From Streptococcus oralis subsp. tigurinus AZ_3a (GTDB taxonomy: Bacteria; Bacillota; Bacilli; Lactobacillales; Streptococcaceae), in the NCBI GenBank assembly GCA_000344275.1, contig AORU01000004.1, positions 116,078-180,077 on the forward strand: a stretch of DNA of 64,000 nt, read 5' to 3'. Under the pieces are notes generated by a model. That model did no database searches, was not told the DNA's origin, and saw only the letters and a list, made by a program, of their open reading frames with translations. Position numbers and translations under genes: made by a program. Positions 7,939 through 16,790 of the stretch are shown piece after piece (positions within the stretch are counted from its first letter, which is position 1; each line of letters begins with the position of its first letter).

Positions 7939-9291
7939 TTATGCCTCCCTCTTTGAGATACTTGAAAATTTATTGTATTCTTTTTGGAAAATCAATTCCA
8001 CCGTTCCACGAGCTCCACTACGGTTTTTCTCGATGATAACCTCAACCTTGTTATTTGGAATTCCTTCCTCTTCTTCACCCGCGCGATCGTAGTAGTCGTC
8101 ACGGTATAGAAAGGCTACGATATCTGCATCCTGCTCGATTGAACCCGATTCACGAATATCAGACAAGACTGGTCTCTTATCCTGACGCTGTTCCACTCCA
8201 CGAGATAACTGACTAAGAGCAATGACTGGAACCTTTAGCTCTTTAGCTAGAATTTTCAACTGACGAGAAATTTCAGAAACTTCTTGTTGACGGTTCTCAC
8301 GACCAGTACCTGTGATAAGCTGTAGGTAGTCGATCAAAATCAAGCCTAGATTGCCTGTTTCTTGAGCCAGTTTACGTGAACGCGAACGAATTTCCGTGAT
8401 CCGAATCCCTGGCGTATCATCGATATAGATACTCGCGTTGGCTAGGTTCCCTTGAGCAATGGTATACTTTTGCCACTCCTCATCAGTCAATTGACCTGTA
8501 CGGATAGAATGGGATTCCACCAAGCCTTCGGCCGCCAACATACGGTCTACTAGACTTTCCGCACCCATTTCTAGCGAAAAGATAGCAACCGTCTTGTCCA
8601 ACTTAGTCCCAATGTTCTGAGCAATGTTCAAAGCAAAGGCCGTCTTACCAACTGCTGGTCGCGCCGCTAGAATAATTAATTCCTCCTCATGGAGACCTGT
8701 CGTCATATGGTCCAAATCACGGTAGCCCGTTGCAATACCAGTGATATCCGTTGTTTGTTGTGACCGAACTTCTAGGTTCCCAAAGTTGATATTTAAAATA
8801 TCACGGATGTTCTTGAACCCACTACGATTGGCGTTTTCGCTAACATCAATAAGCCCCTTTTCAGCTTGAGCGATGATTTCATCTGCAGGCTTAGAAGCTT
8901 CATAGGCTTGGTTGACAGACTCTGTCAACTTGGAAATCAAGCGACGTAGCATAGCCTTTTCAGCTACAATTTTAGCATAATATTCCGCATTAGCTGAAGT
9001 TGGTACAGAGTTAACAATTTCAACAAGATAGGACAAGCCACCAATATTTTGGAGATCGCCTTGGCTATCCAAAATCGTCCGAACTGTAGTCGCATCAATT
9101 GCTTCCCCACGATCCGACAAATCTACCATCGCTTGGAAAATCAACCGATGAGCATACTTAAAGAAGTCACGAGAATCAATGTATTCTCGGACAAAAACGA
9201 GCTTACTCTCATCTATAAAAATAGCCCCCAAAACAGATTGTTCTGCCAAAATATCCTGAGGTTGAACTCGCAGTTCCTCTACTTCTGCCAT
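7939..9291 (-). CDS. dnaB: Replicative DNA helicase
   Basis: This 450-residue hexameric 5'-3' helicase drives fork progression; it is the orthologue of B. subtilis DnaC. The N-terminal DnaB domain (about 1-120) mediates hexamer and primase contacts. The C-terminal RecA-like domain carries Walker A (AARPAVGKTAFALN, about 205-218), Walker B (LILIDYLQLI, about 315-324) and the arginine-finger region near KNRSGARGTVEL. It lies 43 nt after rplI in an operon with gdpP, the usual order in Firmicutes. The start at 9291 follows AAGGAAGG. Confidence 0.96.
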   Translation of the reverse strand: MAEVEELRVQPQDILAEQSVLGAIFIDESKLVFVREYIDSRDFFKYAHRLIFQAMVDLSDRGEAIDATTVRTILDSQGDLQNIGGLSYLVEIVNSVPTSANAEYYAKIVAEKAMLRRLISKLTESVNQAYEASKPADEIIAQAEKGLIDVSENANRSGFKNIRDILNINFGNLEVRSQQTTDITGIATGYRDLDHMTTGLHEEELIILAARPAVGKTAFALNIAQNIGTKLDKTVAIFSLEMGAESLVDRMLAAEGLVESHSIRTGQLTDEEWQKYTIAQGNLANASIYIDDTPGIRITEIRSRSRKLAQETGNLGLILIDYLQLITGTGRENRQQEVSEISRQLKILAKELKVPVIALSQLSRGVEQRQDKRPVLSDIRESGSIEQDADIVAFLYRDDYYDRAGEEEEGIPNNKVEVIIEKNRSGARGTVELIFQKEYNKFSSISKREA

Positions 9292-9334
9292 CCGACTTTC
9301 CTTCCTTTTACAATCTTGTCAACAAGTTGTAAAC

Positions 9335-9787
9335 TTAACCTTCTTTTACACGAAGATTGATTATACTTGTAACATCTTGATAGATCTTCACTGGTACATC
9401 AATCAAACCTACTGCTCGAATTGGTGCTTGCACTTGAATATTGCGTTTGTCAATCTTAATACCAAACTGCTTTTGCAATTCTTCTGCAATTTTCTTGTTA
9501 GTGATAGAGCCAAATGTACGGCCATCTGGTCCAACCTTTTCAACAAACTCTACAACAGTTTCTTCTGCTTCTAGCTCGGCCTTGATGGCTTTTGCTTCAG
9601 CAATCATCTCTGCATGAGCCTTTTCTTCTGATTTTTGTTTTCCACGCAACTCACCCACTGCTTGAGCAGTCGCTTCCTTGGCCAAATTCTTTTTAATCAG
9701 GAAGTTTTGAGCGTAGCCAGTTGGTACTTCCTTAATTTCGCCTTTCTTCCCTTTTCCTTTAACATCTGCTAAAAAGATTACTTTCAT
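9335..9787 (-). CDS. rplI: 50S ribosomal protein L9
   Basis: This 150-residue L9 protein has the N-terminal rRNA-binding domain signature ([20 protein letters not shown]). A long connecting helix (about 40-75) and a C-terminal domain that helps maintain the reading frame follow. Its start overlaps the end of gdpP by 4 nt, which indicates translational coupling. Confidence 0.97.
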   Translation of the reverse strand: MKVIFLADVKGKGKKGEIKEVPTGYAQNFLIKKNLAKEATAQAVGELRGKQKSEEKAHAEMIAEAKAIKAELEAEETVVEFVEKVGPDGRTFGSITNKKIAEELQKQFGIKIDKRNIQVQAPIRAVGLIDVPVKIYQDVTSIINLRVKEG

Positions 9788-11757
9788 TCTTCTTTCTCCT
9801 TTTCCTTTAGTTCTTCCAAGATTAGTTGAGTCAATTTTTCTCCTGCTTCCGACAAACTCATATCCTCAATTTGCGCGGCAGCTAGATTAAAGTGACCACC
9901 GCCACCCAACTCTTCCATAATGCGTTGGACATTGATTTTACTACGACTTCGAGCCGAAATAGAGATAAATCCTTGTGTATTTTTTGCTAGAACGAAGCTG
10001 GCTTCAATGCCAGACATAGCCAGCATAGCATCGGCAGCCTTACTGATAACAACGGTGTCATAAGTGGTTGAGTCCTTAGCTTGGGCAATCAAGATATCTG
10101 AACCTAGCTTACGACCTTGTAAAATGAGTTCATTTACCTCACGATACTCTTCAAAATCTGTCGCAGCAATCTCCTGAATAGCAATACTGTCACTTCCACG
10201 TGTTCTCAGGTAGCTAGCCACATCAAAGGTTCGACTCGTCACGCGAGATGTGAAATTCTTGGTATCCAGCATCATTCCAGCCATCAGTACGCTAGCCTGC
10301 ATACGACTCAAACGATTTTTCTTAGAATTTTGGAACTGAATCAATTCTGTTACCAACTCACTGGCACTACTTGCCCCACTTTCAATATATGTGATGACTG
10401 CATTCTCAGGGAAATCCTGATCACGTCTATGATGGTCAATAACAATAGTTTGAGTGAACAAATCATAAAAATCTTTTGACAAGGTTAAAGCCGTCTTGGA
10501 ATGATCCACCAGAATCAATAATGAACGGTTTGTAACTAGCTTCATCGCATCTGTAAGAGATAAGAGTTTCGTAGTATCTTCCTTCTTTAAGAACTGGATA
10601 GCACGCTCGATATCTGCTGGCATATGGTCTGCATCGTAGACAGCATAACTGTTCTCAATAATATTACTTGCAAACAACTGCATACCAACAGCAGAGCCCA
10701 AAGCATCCATATCTAGATTTTTATGACCGACTACAAAAACTTGGTCAACACTTCGAATCTTATCAGAAATGGCTGTCATCATGGCTCTGGTACGTGTACG
10801 AGTACGTTTGATAGATGCAGCAGTTCCTCCACCAAAGTAGACAGGATTCTTGGTTTCGTTATTTTCCTTGACCACCACCTGGTCACCACCGCGAACTTCT
10901 GCTAAGTTCAAGTTGAGCAAGGCAATTTTCCCTATCTCTTCATGATTTCCATCACCATAAGAAAATCCCATACTTAAGGTTAGGGCCAGTTGCCTCTGTT
11001 TTGATTCTTCTCGGAAACTATCAATAACAGAGAATTTATCATTCATCAATTCCTCGAGTACTGTGTAATCTGTGAATAAATAAAAACGATCCATCCCCAC
11101 ACGGCGAGAAAACATAGCATACTTACTAGCAAATTCTGAAACAAAATTAGCTACAAAGCTATTGATATGGCTGATATCAGAGTCAGACGTCGCATCCTCC
11201 AAATCATCGTAATTATCCACTGAGATGACCCCAATGACTGGACGACTAGTTACCAATTCGACAGTCGCTTCGTACTCCCCAGAAACATCAAAGAAATACA
11301 AAACACCCGAAGCCTTGTCCATATGAACAGCATACCGTGTTTCGCCCAAGGTAGCATACGAACCAGGATTCCCAACAGAAGCCTTGATGATGGTTTGAAT
11401 TAATTCAACATCAATTTCCCCTTCTTCATTCGTCAAAATCAGCTCAGCATAGGGATTAAACCATTCCACTTCGCCACTAGATAAGTCTAATTTCAGGACT
11501 CCCACCGGCATTTGATCAAGCAAAGTACTCAAGCTATTTTCAGCTTGATGATTTACGTATTGGATTTGTTCAATTTCGCTCTTTTCATACTGTTTTTTTT
11601 GCCAGACAAATAAAAGCAGATAAAGAAGTACAAATAAAAACAAGACACTGATTGTTACAACATTATTTTGTGAAAAAATAATCAGCATTGTTAAGGTTCC
11701 GAAAGTTACAATCCCTAGTAGAATCGCAGAATTCGGAGTTAAATTATTTTTTTTCAT
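9784..11757 (-). CDS. gdpP: Cyclic-di-AMP phosphodiesterase GdpP/Pde1
   Basis: This 657-residue membrane enzyme hydrolyses c-di-AMP and so controls potassium and turgor homeostasis and beta-lactam tolerance. Two N-terminal transmembrane helices lie within about residues 8-55. A PAS-like domain (about 65-160) and a degenerate GGDEF domain (about 165-300) follow. The C-terminal DHH/DHHA1 catalytic part has [21 protein letters not shown] and the [11 protein letters not shown] motif. I chose ATG at 11757 ([10 protein letters not shown]), which is preceded by AGAGG. An in-frame ATG six codons upstream has no such site. It is the first gene of the gdpP-rplI-dnaB-veg operon. Confidence 0.93.
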   Translation of the reverse strand: MKKNNLTPNSAILLGIVTFGTLTMLIIFSQNNVVTISVLFLFVLLYLLLFVWQKKQYEKSEIEQIQYVNHQAENSLSTLLDQMPVGVLKLDLSSGEVEWFNPYAELILTNEEGEIDVELIQTIIKASVGNPGSYATLGETRYAVHMDKASGVLYFFDVSGEYEATVELVTSRPVIGVISVDNYDDLEDATSDSDISHINSFVANFVSEFASKYAMFSRRVGMDRFYLFTDYTVLEELMNDKFSVIDSFREESKQRQLALTLSMGFSYGDGNHEEIGKIALLNLNLAEVRGGDQVVVKENNETKNPVYFGGGTAASIKRTRTRTRAMMTAISDKIRSVDQVFVVGHKNLDMDALGSAVGMQLFASNIIENSYAVYDADHMPADIERAIQFLKKEDTTKLLSLTDAMKLVTNRSLLILVDHSKTALTLSKDFYDLFTQTIVIDHHRRDQDFPENAVITYIESGASSASELVTELIQFQNSKKNRLSRMQASVLMAGMMLDTKNFTSRVTSRTFDVASYLRTRGSDSIAIQEIAATDFEEYREVNELILQGRKLGSDILIAQAKDSTTYDTVVISKAADAMLAMSGIEASFVLAKNTQGFISISARSRSKINVQRIMEELGGGGHFNLAAAQIEDMSLSEAGEKLTQLILEELKEKEKEE

Positions 11758-11776
11758 TCTAAACCTCTTGCGCATT

Positions 11777-11785
11777 ATTATATCA
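11777..11785 (-). promoter_or_regulatory. Extended -10 promoter of gdpP
   Basis: TGATATAAT on the minus strand is a perfect extended -10 element (TG-N-TATAAT), about 20 nt upstream of the gdpP start. No good -35 box is visible. Confidence 0.65.
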
Positions 11786-11849
11786 CAAATGCCCTTAAAA
11801 AGCGACCTTTTAAAAGATGCAAGCCCTTCATTTCTCTAACTTCAGACAC

Positions 11850-11878
11850 AAAAAGAGGAGGGAATCATCACCCTCCTA
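11850..11878 (-). terminator. Terminator of the acyl-CoA operon
   Basis: The GC-rich stem AGGAGGG/CCCTCCT is followed by CTTTTTG on the minus strand, about 25 nt after the thiolase stop codon. Confidence 0.85.
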
Positions 11879-11902
11879 CCCACGTGTTCAGATCACTAAC
11901 AC

Positions 11903-13081
11903 CTAACGTTCCACGATAAGGGCTGTCCCCATCCCTCCTCCGATACAGAGAGTTGCTAAGCCAGTTTTAGCATCACGTTTCATCATCTCATGTAGCAGCG
12001 TTACTAGGATACGGCAACCGGAAGCCCCAATTGGGTGACCAAGAGCAATGGCGCCACCATTGACGTTGACAATATCTGTGTTGAAACCAAGTGTTTTACC
12101 AACTGCACAAGCCTGGGCAGCAAAGGCTTCATTTGACTCAATCAAGTCGAGATCTTCAACTGTCAAATTGCCTTTTTCAAGAGCCTTGCGAGTCGCATAA
12201 ATCGGTCCACATCCCATAATCTTAGGATCCAAACCTGCACTTGCATACGAACGAATGCGGGCAATCACTGAAAGTCCTAATTCTTCAGCTTTTTCAGAAC
12301 TCATGACCAAGACAGCTGCTGCCCCGTCATTGATTCCTGAAGCATTTCCCGCTGTGACAGAACCGTCTTTTTTGAAAACAGAACCTAGCTTAGACAAACT
12401 CTCTAAGCTAGCATCTTTTCTAGGATATTCATCTGTATCAAAAACGATAGGATTGCCTTTGCGTTGAGGAATAACCACCGGAACAATCTCTTCCTTAAAA
12501 CGTCCAGATTCTATAGCCGCCACTGCTCGTTTTTGAGATTCCAAAGCAAGCGCATCTTGATCATCCCGGCTAATACCATATTCTTCTGCCACATTCTCAG
12601 CTGTAATCCCCATATGGTATTCGTTAAAGGCATCAGACAAACCGTCCTTAATCATGGTATCTACCACTTTCGAATCTCCCATACGGCCACCCCAACGGAA
12701 GCTTGGCAAAACATATGGAGCCTGGCTCATGTTTTCTGCACCACCAGCCACGACAATATCTGCATCTCCGCACTGAATCGCTTGAGCAGCTAACTGCACT
12801 GCCTTCAAACCGGAACCACAAACCTTATTAATGGTAAAGGCTGGTGTAAATTCAGGGAGTCCCGCATGAATACTCATTTGGCGAGCCACGTTTTGACCTA
12901 AACCTGCGCCTAGGACATTCCCCATAATCACCTCATCTACCTGCTCTGGTTTAATATTCGCTTTTTCCAAAGCGCTCTTAATGACCAAAGATCCCAAATC
13001 AACAGCAGAAACATTCTTCAAGCTCCCGCCAAAGGAACCTAAAGGTGTTCGCACTGCCGAAACAATAACTACGTCTTTCAT
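11903..13081 (-). CDS. Acetyl-CoA acetyltransferase (thiolase)
   Basis: This 392-residue thiolase catalyses reversible condensation of two acetyl-CoA to acetoacetyl-CoA, or the thiolytic reverse. The active residues are visible: Cys88 in [11 protein letters not shown], a histidine in GHPIGASG (about 345) and a second cysteine in [11 protein letters not shown] (about 377). I chose ATG at 13081, preceded by GGAGG with 6-nt spacing. An upstream in-frame ATG overlaps that ribosome site. It is the last gene of an operon with acyl-CoA dehydrogenase and 3-hydroxyacyl-CoA dehydrogenase, which suggests acyl-CoA chain shortening or C4 metabolism. It could also serve the mevalonate pathway. Confidence 0.92.
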   Translation of the reverse strand: MKDVVIVSAVRTPLGSFGGSLKNVSAVDLGSLVIKSALEKANIKPEQVDEVIMGNVLGAGLGQNVARQMSIHAGLPEFTPAFTINKVCGSGLKAVQLAAQAIQCGDADIVVAGGAENMSQAPYVLPSFRWGGRMGDSKVVDTMIKDGLSDAFNEYHMGITAENVAEEYGISRDDQDALALESQKRAVAAIESGRFKEEIVPVVIPQRKGNPIVFDTDEYPRKDASLESLSKLGSVFKKDGSVTAGNASGINDGAAAVLVMSSEKAEELGLSVIARIRSYASAGLDPKIMGCGPIYATRKALEKGNLTVEDLDLIESNEAFAAQACAVGKTLGFNTDIVNVNGGAIALGHPIGASGCRILVTLLHEMMKRDAKTGLATLCIGGGMGTALIVER

Positions 13082-13099
13082 GACTACCTCCATCAGTGT

Positions 13100-13961
13100 C
13101 TAGTAAGTAAAGAAGCCTTCTTTTGTCTTCCGTCCCAATTTTCCTGCTTCGACCATTTTCTTAAGAAGAGGGGCAGGACGGTATTTTTGATCACCAAACC
13201 CTTGGTTTAGGACGCCCATAATAGCCAAACAAACATCCAACCCAATCAAGTCAGCAAGAGCCAAAGGTCCAATAGGATGATTTGCACCAAGTTTCATCGC
13301 TTCATCGATTTCTTCGGCACTAGCCACTCCTTCACCTAAAATGTAAATGGCTTCATTGATCATAGGAATCATTGATCATAGGAATCAAAATTCTGTTCAC
13401 AACAAAACCATAAGAATCTTTAACATCAACTGGTGTTTTACCAATTTTCACTGTCAGTTCACGAACCGCCTGAACCACTTCTTCTGAAGTCTGCAAGGCC
13501 TTAATAACCTCTACAAGTTTCATGATTGGGGCAGGATTAAAGAAGTGCATTCCAATCACGCGCTCTTGATGTTTAGTAGCAGCAGCTATATCCGTGATTG
13601 ACAAAGAGGATGTGTTTGATGCTAAGATAGTTTTAGGATCTGTCAATTCATCCAATTGTTTGAAAATATTCAACTTAATCTCACGATTCTCAGTTGCAGC
13701 TTCAATCACCAATTGGACTTGTTTCGCATCTTCATATGAAACAGATGGAAGCAAATTGGCTAATACCTGATCCTTCTCATCCGCAGACATCCGTCCTTTT
13801 TCAACTGAACGTTCCAATTGTTTTGTGATATTATTCAAGCCTCTTTGAACAAATTCTTCTTTAATATCGTTTAAGTAAACTGTAAAACCAGCCTGAGCAA
13901 ATACTTGAGCAATTCCGCTTCCCATTTGACCAGAACCAATAATCATCACCTTAGATATCAT
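13100..13961 (-). pseudogene. 3-hydroxybutyryl-CoA dehydrogenase, split by a frameshift
   Basis: Two overlapping frames together make a full 3-hydroxyacyl-CoA dehydrogenase of about 281 residues. The first (13961 to 13353, 202 residues) has the NAD-binding motif IGSGQMGSGIAQ and the catalytic block GMHFFNPAPIMKLVE. It ends with five foreign residues (DSYDQ). The second (13372 to 13100, 90 residues) holds the C-terminal helical domain ([15 protein letters not shown]). A 16-bp tandem duplication at 13355-13386 causes the +1 shift. The break falls at the start of the C-terminal domain, and the second frame has its own ATG, so two separate polypeptides might be made. The start at 13961 follows AAGGAG. 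Loss of function is likely but not certain. Confidence 0.88.
13355..13386. repeat. 16-bp tandem duplication that frameshifts the dehydrogenase gene
   Basis: ATTGATCATAGGAATC occurs twice back to back (13355-13370 and 13371-13386). Removing one copy restores one continuous reading frame. Confidence 0.97.
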
Positions 13962-14005
13962 TATTTTCTCCTTCTTATTTTACAAAAATCCAGTGCATGA
14001 AGCAA

Positions 14006-14035
14006 GGACGATTGAACAGAAATCCTTCAATCGCC
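14006..14035. repeat. Inverted repeat between the two dehydrogenase genes
   Basis: GGACGATTGAA and TTCAATCGCCC can pair into a hairpin between the acyl-CoA dehydrogenase stop and the next gene. No U-run follows, so it looks more like an mRNA processing or stability hairpin than a terminator. Confidence 0.5.
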
Positions 14036-14044
14036 CTTCTGACA

Positions 14045-15253
14045 TTAAACAAAGGCACCTAGTCCAGTAATCTCACGACCAACAATCAAGGCATTCACTT
14101 CGTGTGAACCTTCATAGGTATAGATTGATTCAGCATCTGCAAAGAAACGAGCAACGTCTGTCTCAAGTGTAATACCATTACCTCCGCAGGTTTCACGAGC
14201 AAGGGCAACTGTTTCGCGCATCACCAAGGAATTGTGCATCTTAGCAAGAGCAGAGTTAAGCATCAATTCATTACCTTTCTCTTGCATCTCAGCAATACGA
14301 GTTGAATAAGCAATAACTGCTACAGCATTTGCTTGCATACGAGCCAATTTTTCTTGAACAATTTGGAATTTGGCAATTGGACGTTTGAACTGTTCACGAT
14401 CTTTAGCATATTTAAGAGCTGCTACATAAGATCCACAAGTCACTCCCATAGCAATGTGAGCAACGTCCGCACGAGTGAAGGTCAAGATGCGGGCTACATC
14501 ACCAAAACTATTGATATTTACCAAACGATCTGAATCTGGAACCTCTACATTCTTCATAGTAATATGGCCATTGCGGACACAACGAAGAGCAATCTTATGT
14601 GGGATTGGTTCCGCATGATATCCAGGAGCTCCCTTACGAACGATAAAGCATTTCACCTTGCCATCCGCAACATCACGAGCAAATACAGGAACGACATCCG
14701 CAGTATCTGAACCACCAATCCAGCGTTTTTCACCATTTAGAATCCACTTGTCTCCAACACGTTCTGCAGTAGTTGCAAGTCCTCCAGCAATATCAGAACC
14801 TGAAAGAGGTTCAGTCAAAGCGAAGCAACCTTGCCAATCAAATGCAGCTAGTTTTGGAAGAAATTCTTTTTGTTGACGCTCATCACCACCCAAGAGAATT
14901 GTGTTGTAGCAAAGTCCGCCATGAACGGTGTAGAATGTTGCCATAGAAGCATCGAAGCGAGCAAGTTCAAGATACAAGAAAGCAATATAAAGTTCAGATG
15001 GTTTCCAGCTACCTTCACGTCCCTCAAACAATTTTGGATTGTTCATAATTTGAGCGCCCTTAGCCACAGCATAGAATTCTTCAAAAGGAAAATCAGGTTT
15101 TTCCCAGTATTCATTAATAACTGGACGGAGATGTTTCTCAATCAAACGGCGAGTTTCTTGTAAAACCTCTGCTTCTCCCAAAGTTAGACCATCCGCATAG
15201 TGAAAAAGGTCCTCAGGATATAGTTCGCGTAAAATTTCTTCTTTTGTTGCCAT
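14045..15253 (-). CDS. Acyl-CoA dehydrogenase family protein (glutaryl-CoA dehydrogenase-like)
   Basis: This 402-residue flavoprotein family member would oxidise an acyl-CoA to the enoyl-CoA. The FAD/substrate segment CFALTEPLSGSD lies near residues 145-156. The arginine-containing REQFKRPIAKFQ block is near 295. The catalytic glutamate is in YTYEGSHEVNALIVGR (about Glu381), where TYEG(S/T)H is the pattern of the glutaryl-CoA dehydrogenase and ACX4-type branch. ATG at 15253 has AAAGGAG at good spacing; the longer in-frame start at 15322 overlaps the promoter -10 box. No electron-transfer flavoprotein gene is in the window, so its electron acceptor is unclear. It leads the operon with the split dehydrogenase and thiolase. 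Confidence 0.9.
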   Translation of the reverse strand: MATKEEILRELYPEDLFHYADGLTLGEAEVLQETRRLIEKHLRPVINEYWEKPDFPFEEFYAVAKGAQIMNNPKLFEGREGSWKPSELYIAFLYLELARFDASMATFYTVHGGLCYNTILLGGDERQQKEFLPKLAAFDWQGCFALTEPLSGSDIAGGLATTAERVGDKWILNGEKRWIGGSDTADVVPVFARDVADGKVKCFIVRKGAPGYHAEPIPHKIALRCVRNGHITMKNVEVPDSDRLVNINSFGDVARILTFTRADVAHIAMGVTCGSYVAALKYAKDREQFKRPIAKFQIVQEKLARMQANAVAVIAYSTRIAEMQEKGNELMLNSALAKMHNSLVMRETVALARETCGGNGITLETDVARFFADAESIYTYEGSHEVNALIVGREITGLGAFV

Positions 15254-15276
15254 AGTCATGACTCCTTTATTTGTTA

Positions 15277-15290
15277 TAAGAGCGCTTACA
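15277..15290 (-). promoter_or_regulatory. cre-like CcpA site downstream of the acyl-CoA operon promoter
   Basis: TGTAAGCGCTCTTA (minus strand) fits the cre consensus TGWNANCGNTNWCA with one mismatch. It lies just downstream of the -10 box, where CcpA would block elongation and give glucose repression. Confidence 0.6.
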
Positions 15291-15320
15291 TTTTTGTATT
15301 CGCTATTTGTTGACAACCCC

Positions 15321-15349
15321 ATTCTATCCCTTAGGGTATTTTTTGTCTA
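15321..15349 (-). promoter_or_regulatory. Promoter of the acyl-CoA operon
   Basis: On the minus strand TAGACA (15344-15349), a 17-nt spacer and TAGAAT (15321-15326) form a good sigma-A promoter. Confidence 0.75.
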
Positions 15350-15368
15350 CTTAATAAATATAAACACA

Positions 15369-15444
15369 CCTATAAGTTCAGATTATAGGGGCTGATTCTG
15401 ACTGTTTTATCAAGGATTTCCTCGTTTTTCTACTTACTTATAGG
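15369..15444. repeat. Three CCTATAA half-sites upstream of the acyl-CoA operon
   Basis: CCTATAA (15369-15375) and TTATAGG (15383-15389) form an inverted repeat with a 7-nt loop. A third copy, ACTTATAGG, lies at 15436-15444. This could be an operator array or a chance AT-rich pattern. Confidence 0.35.
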
Positions 15445-15445
15445 C

Positions 15446-15480
15446 ACAAGAAAAAGTGGTTTACAAATCAGTAAACCACT
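15446..15480 (-). terminator. hpf terminator
   Basis: The 10-bp stem AGTGGTTTAC/GTAAACCACT with loop AAATCA is followed by TTTTCTTG on the minus strand, about 20 nt after the hpf stop. Confidence 0.88.
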
Positions 15481-15499
15481 CTTATTAGTTATTTCAATT

Positions 15500-16048
15500 T
15501 TATGATTCTTTTACTTCGAGCAAACCAACTTCACCATCTTCTCGACGATACAAAACATTAGTTGTTTGATCTTCTACATCTACATAGATAAAGAAATCAT
15601 GTCCCAATAAATCCATTTGAAGAAGCGCTTCTTCTAAATCCATTGGCTTCAAATCAATTTGTTTTGAACGAACGACTTTGGGTTGCACAACATCTGCATC
15701 TTCAACTAGAGCATCTGTAAAGAGTTGACTTGTCGCAACTTTATTTTTATTCTTACGTTCGATTTTAGTCTTATTTTTACGAATCTGACGTTCAATTTTA
15801 TCTGTTACAAGATCGATAGAACCATACATATCTTGAGAAACATCTTCTGCACGAAGAGTAATAGATCCAAGTGGAATTGTTACTTCAACCTTTGCTGTTT
15901 TCTCACGGTAAACTTTCAAATTCACACGTGCATCCAACTCTTGCTCTGGTTGGAAATACTTTTCGATCTTTTCGAGTTTAGAAACTACATAATCACGAAT
16001 TGCTTCTGTTACTTCTAGGTTTTCACCACGGATACTATATTTAATCAT
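15500..16048 (-). CDS. hpf: Long-form ribosome hibernation promoting factor
   Basis: This 182-residue long-form HPF (RaiA/YfiA family) converts idle 70S ribosomes into 100S dimers in stationary phase or stress. The N-terminal domain (about 1-105) starts MIKYSIRGENLEVTEAIRDY and binds the decoding centre. A lysine/arginine-rich linker precedes the C-terminal dimerisation domain (about 125-182), with MDLEEALLQMDLLGHDFFIY. It is a single-gene unit with its own promoter and terminator. A cre-like sequence overlaps its -10 box, which would tie expression to carbon status. Confidence 0.95.
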   Translation of the reverse strand: MIKYSIRGENLEVTEAIRDYVVSKLEKIEKYFQPEQELDARVNLKVYREKTAKVEVTIPLGSITLRAEDVSQDMYGSIDLVTDKIERQIRKNKTKIERKNKNKVATSQLFTDALVEDADVVQPKVVRSKQIDLKPMDLEEALLQMDLLGHDFFIYVDVEDQTTNVLYRREDGEVGLLEVKES

Positions 16049-16089
16049 ATAAGTACCTTCTTTCTAAACATTTTTGTTTTTCTAACTAT

Positions 16090-16118
16090 ATTATAACGCT
16101 TTCATTTTCATTTTGCAA
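16090..16118 (-). promoter_or_regulatory. hpf promoter with overlapping cre-like site
   Basis: TTGCAA (16113-16118), a 17-nt spacer and TATAAT (16090-16095) lie on the minus strand. TGAAAGCGTTATAA (16091-16104) fits the cre consensus with one mismatch and overlaps the -10 box. Confidence 0.65.
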
Positions 16119-16127
16119 ATTTTTTCC

Positions 16128-16790
16128 TCATCTTACAAGGGAAAAAGTTTTAACTTCCAAAGCACCCGCTTCTTCCAAAAGTCGTTTTACACGATTCACA
16201 GTTGCCCCTGTTGTATAGATGTCATCAATCAGCAAAATCTTCTTAGGAAGTGAGATCCCATCTTTAATAAAAAATGGAATTTCAGTAGCCAACCTTTCCA
16301 AACGGCTTTTCGAAGAACTAGCACTCTCTTCTCTTTTTCCTAATATATCTTTAAAAGAAAAACCTGCCGCTTCGACCAAACCCTCAACTTGGTTAAATCC
16401 CCTCTCAAGTAATCTTTCAGGACTTAGGGGAATCAACACAAATTGATAACCTCTATACTTTTTCAGCTTCTCAGCAAGAACGGAAGCAAAAACTTTTCTA
16501 AGCAAAAAATCGCCATCAAACTTATATAGACTGAAAAAGTCTTTCATAGCTTGATTATAGGTAAAGATTGCCTTATGATCGACGTGAACTCCTTCTTTAC
16601 ACCAAAGCTTACAATCTTGACACTGAGTTGACAAACCTATTTTCATACAGCTTGGACAATATTTCTCACCAATCTTCTCAAAACTAGAAGCACAAGCTGA
16701 GCAAAGATAACTGCAGTCGTGCTTCAAAAGGAAGAGGCTACTAAAAGTTAACTCCCCCTTTATAGTCTGGCCACATAGTAAACAGTTCAT
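16128..16790 (-). CDS. comFC: Competence protein ComFC
   Basis: This 220-residue ComF family protein is needed for DNA uptake during competence. The N-terminal half has four CxxC-type zinc ligand pairs (CLLC, CSAC, CPSC, CQDC). The C-terminal phosphoribosyltransferase-like domain has the PRPP loop ILLIDDIYTTGATV near residues 186-199. The start overlaps the end of comFA by 4 nt, so the two are translated together from the SigX promoter upstream of comFA. ComFC is thought to link the ComFA helicase to incoming single-stranded DNA. Confidence 0.92.
   Translation of the reverse strand: MNCLLCGQTIKGELTFSSLFLLKHDCSYLCSACASSFEKIGEKYCPSCMKIGLSTQCQDCKLWCKEGVHVDHKAIFTYNQAMKDFFSLYKFDGDFLLRKVFASVLAEKLKKYRGYQFVLIPLSPERLLERGFNQVEGLVEAAGFSFKDILGKREESASSSKSRLERLATEIPFFIKDGISLPKKILLIDDIYTTGATVNRVKRLLEEAGALEVKTFSLVR

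Noticed and set aside
14870..15163. Plus-strand frame inside the acyl-CoA dehydrogenase gene
   Set aside because: Antisense frame without ribosome site or promoter.
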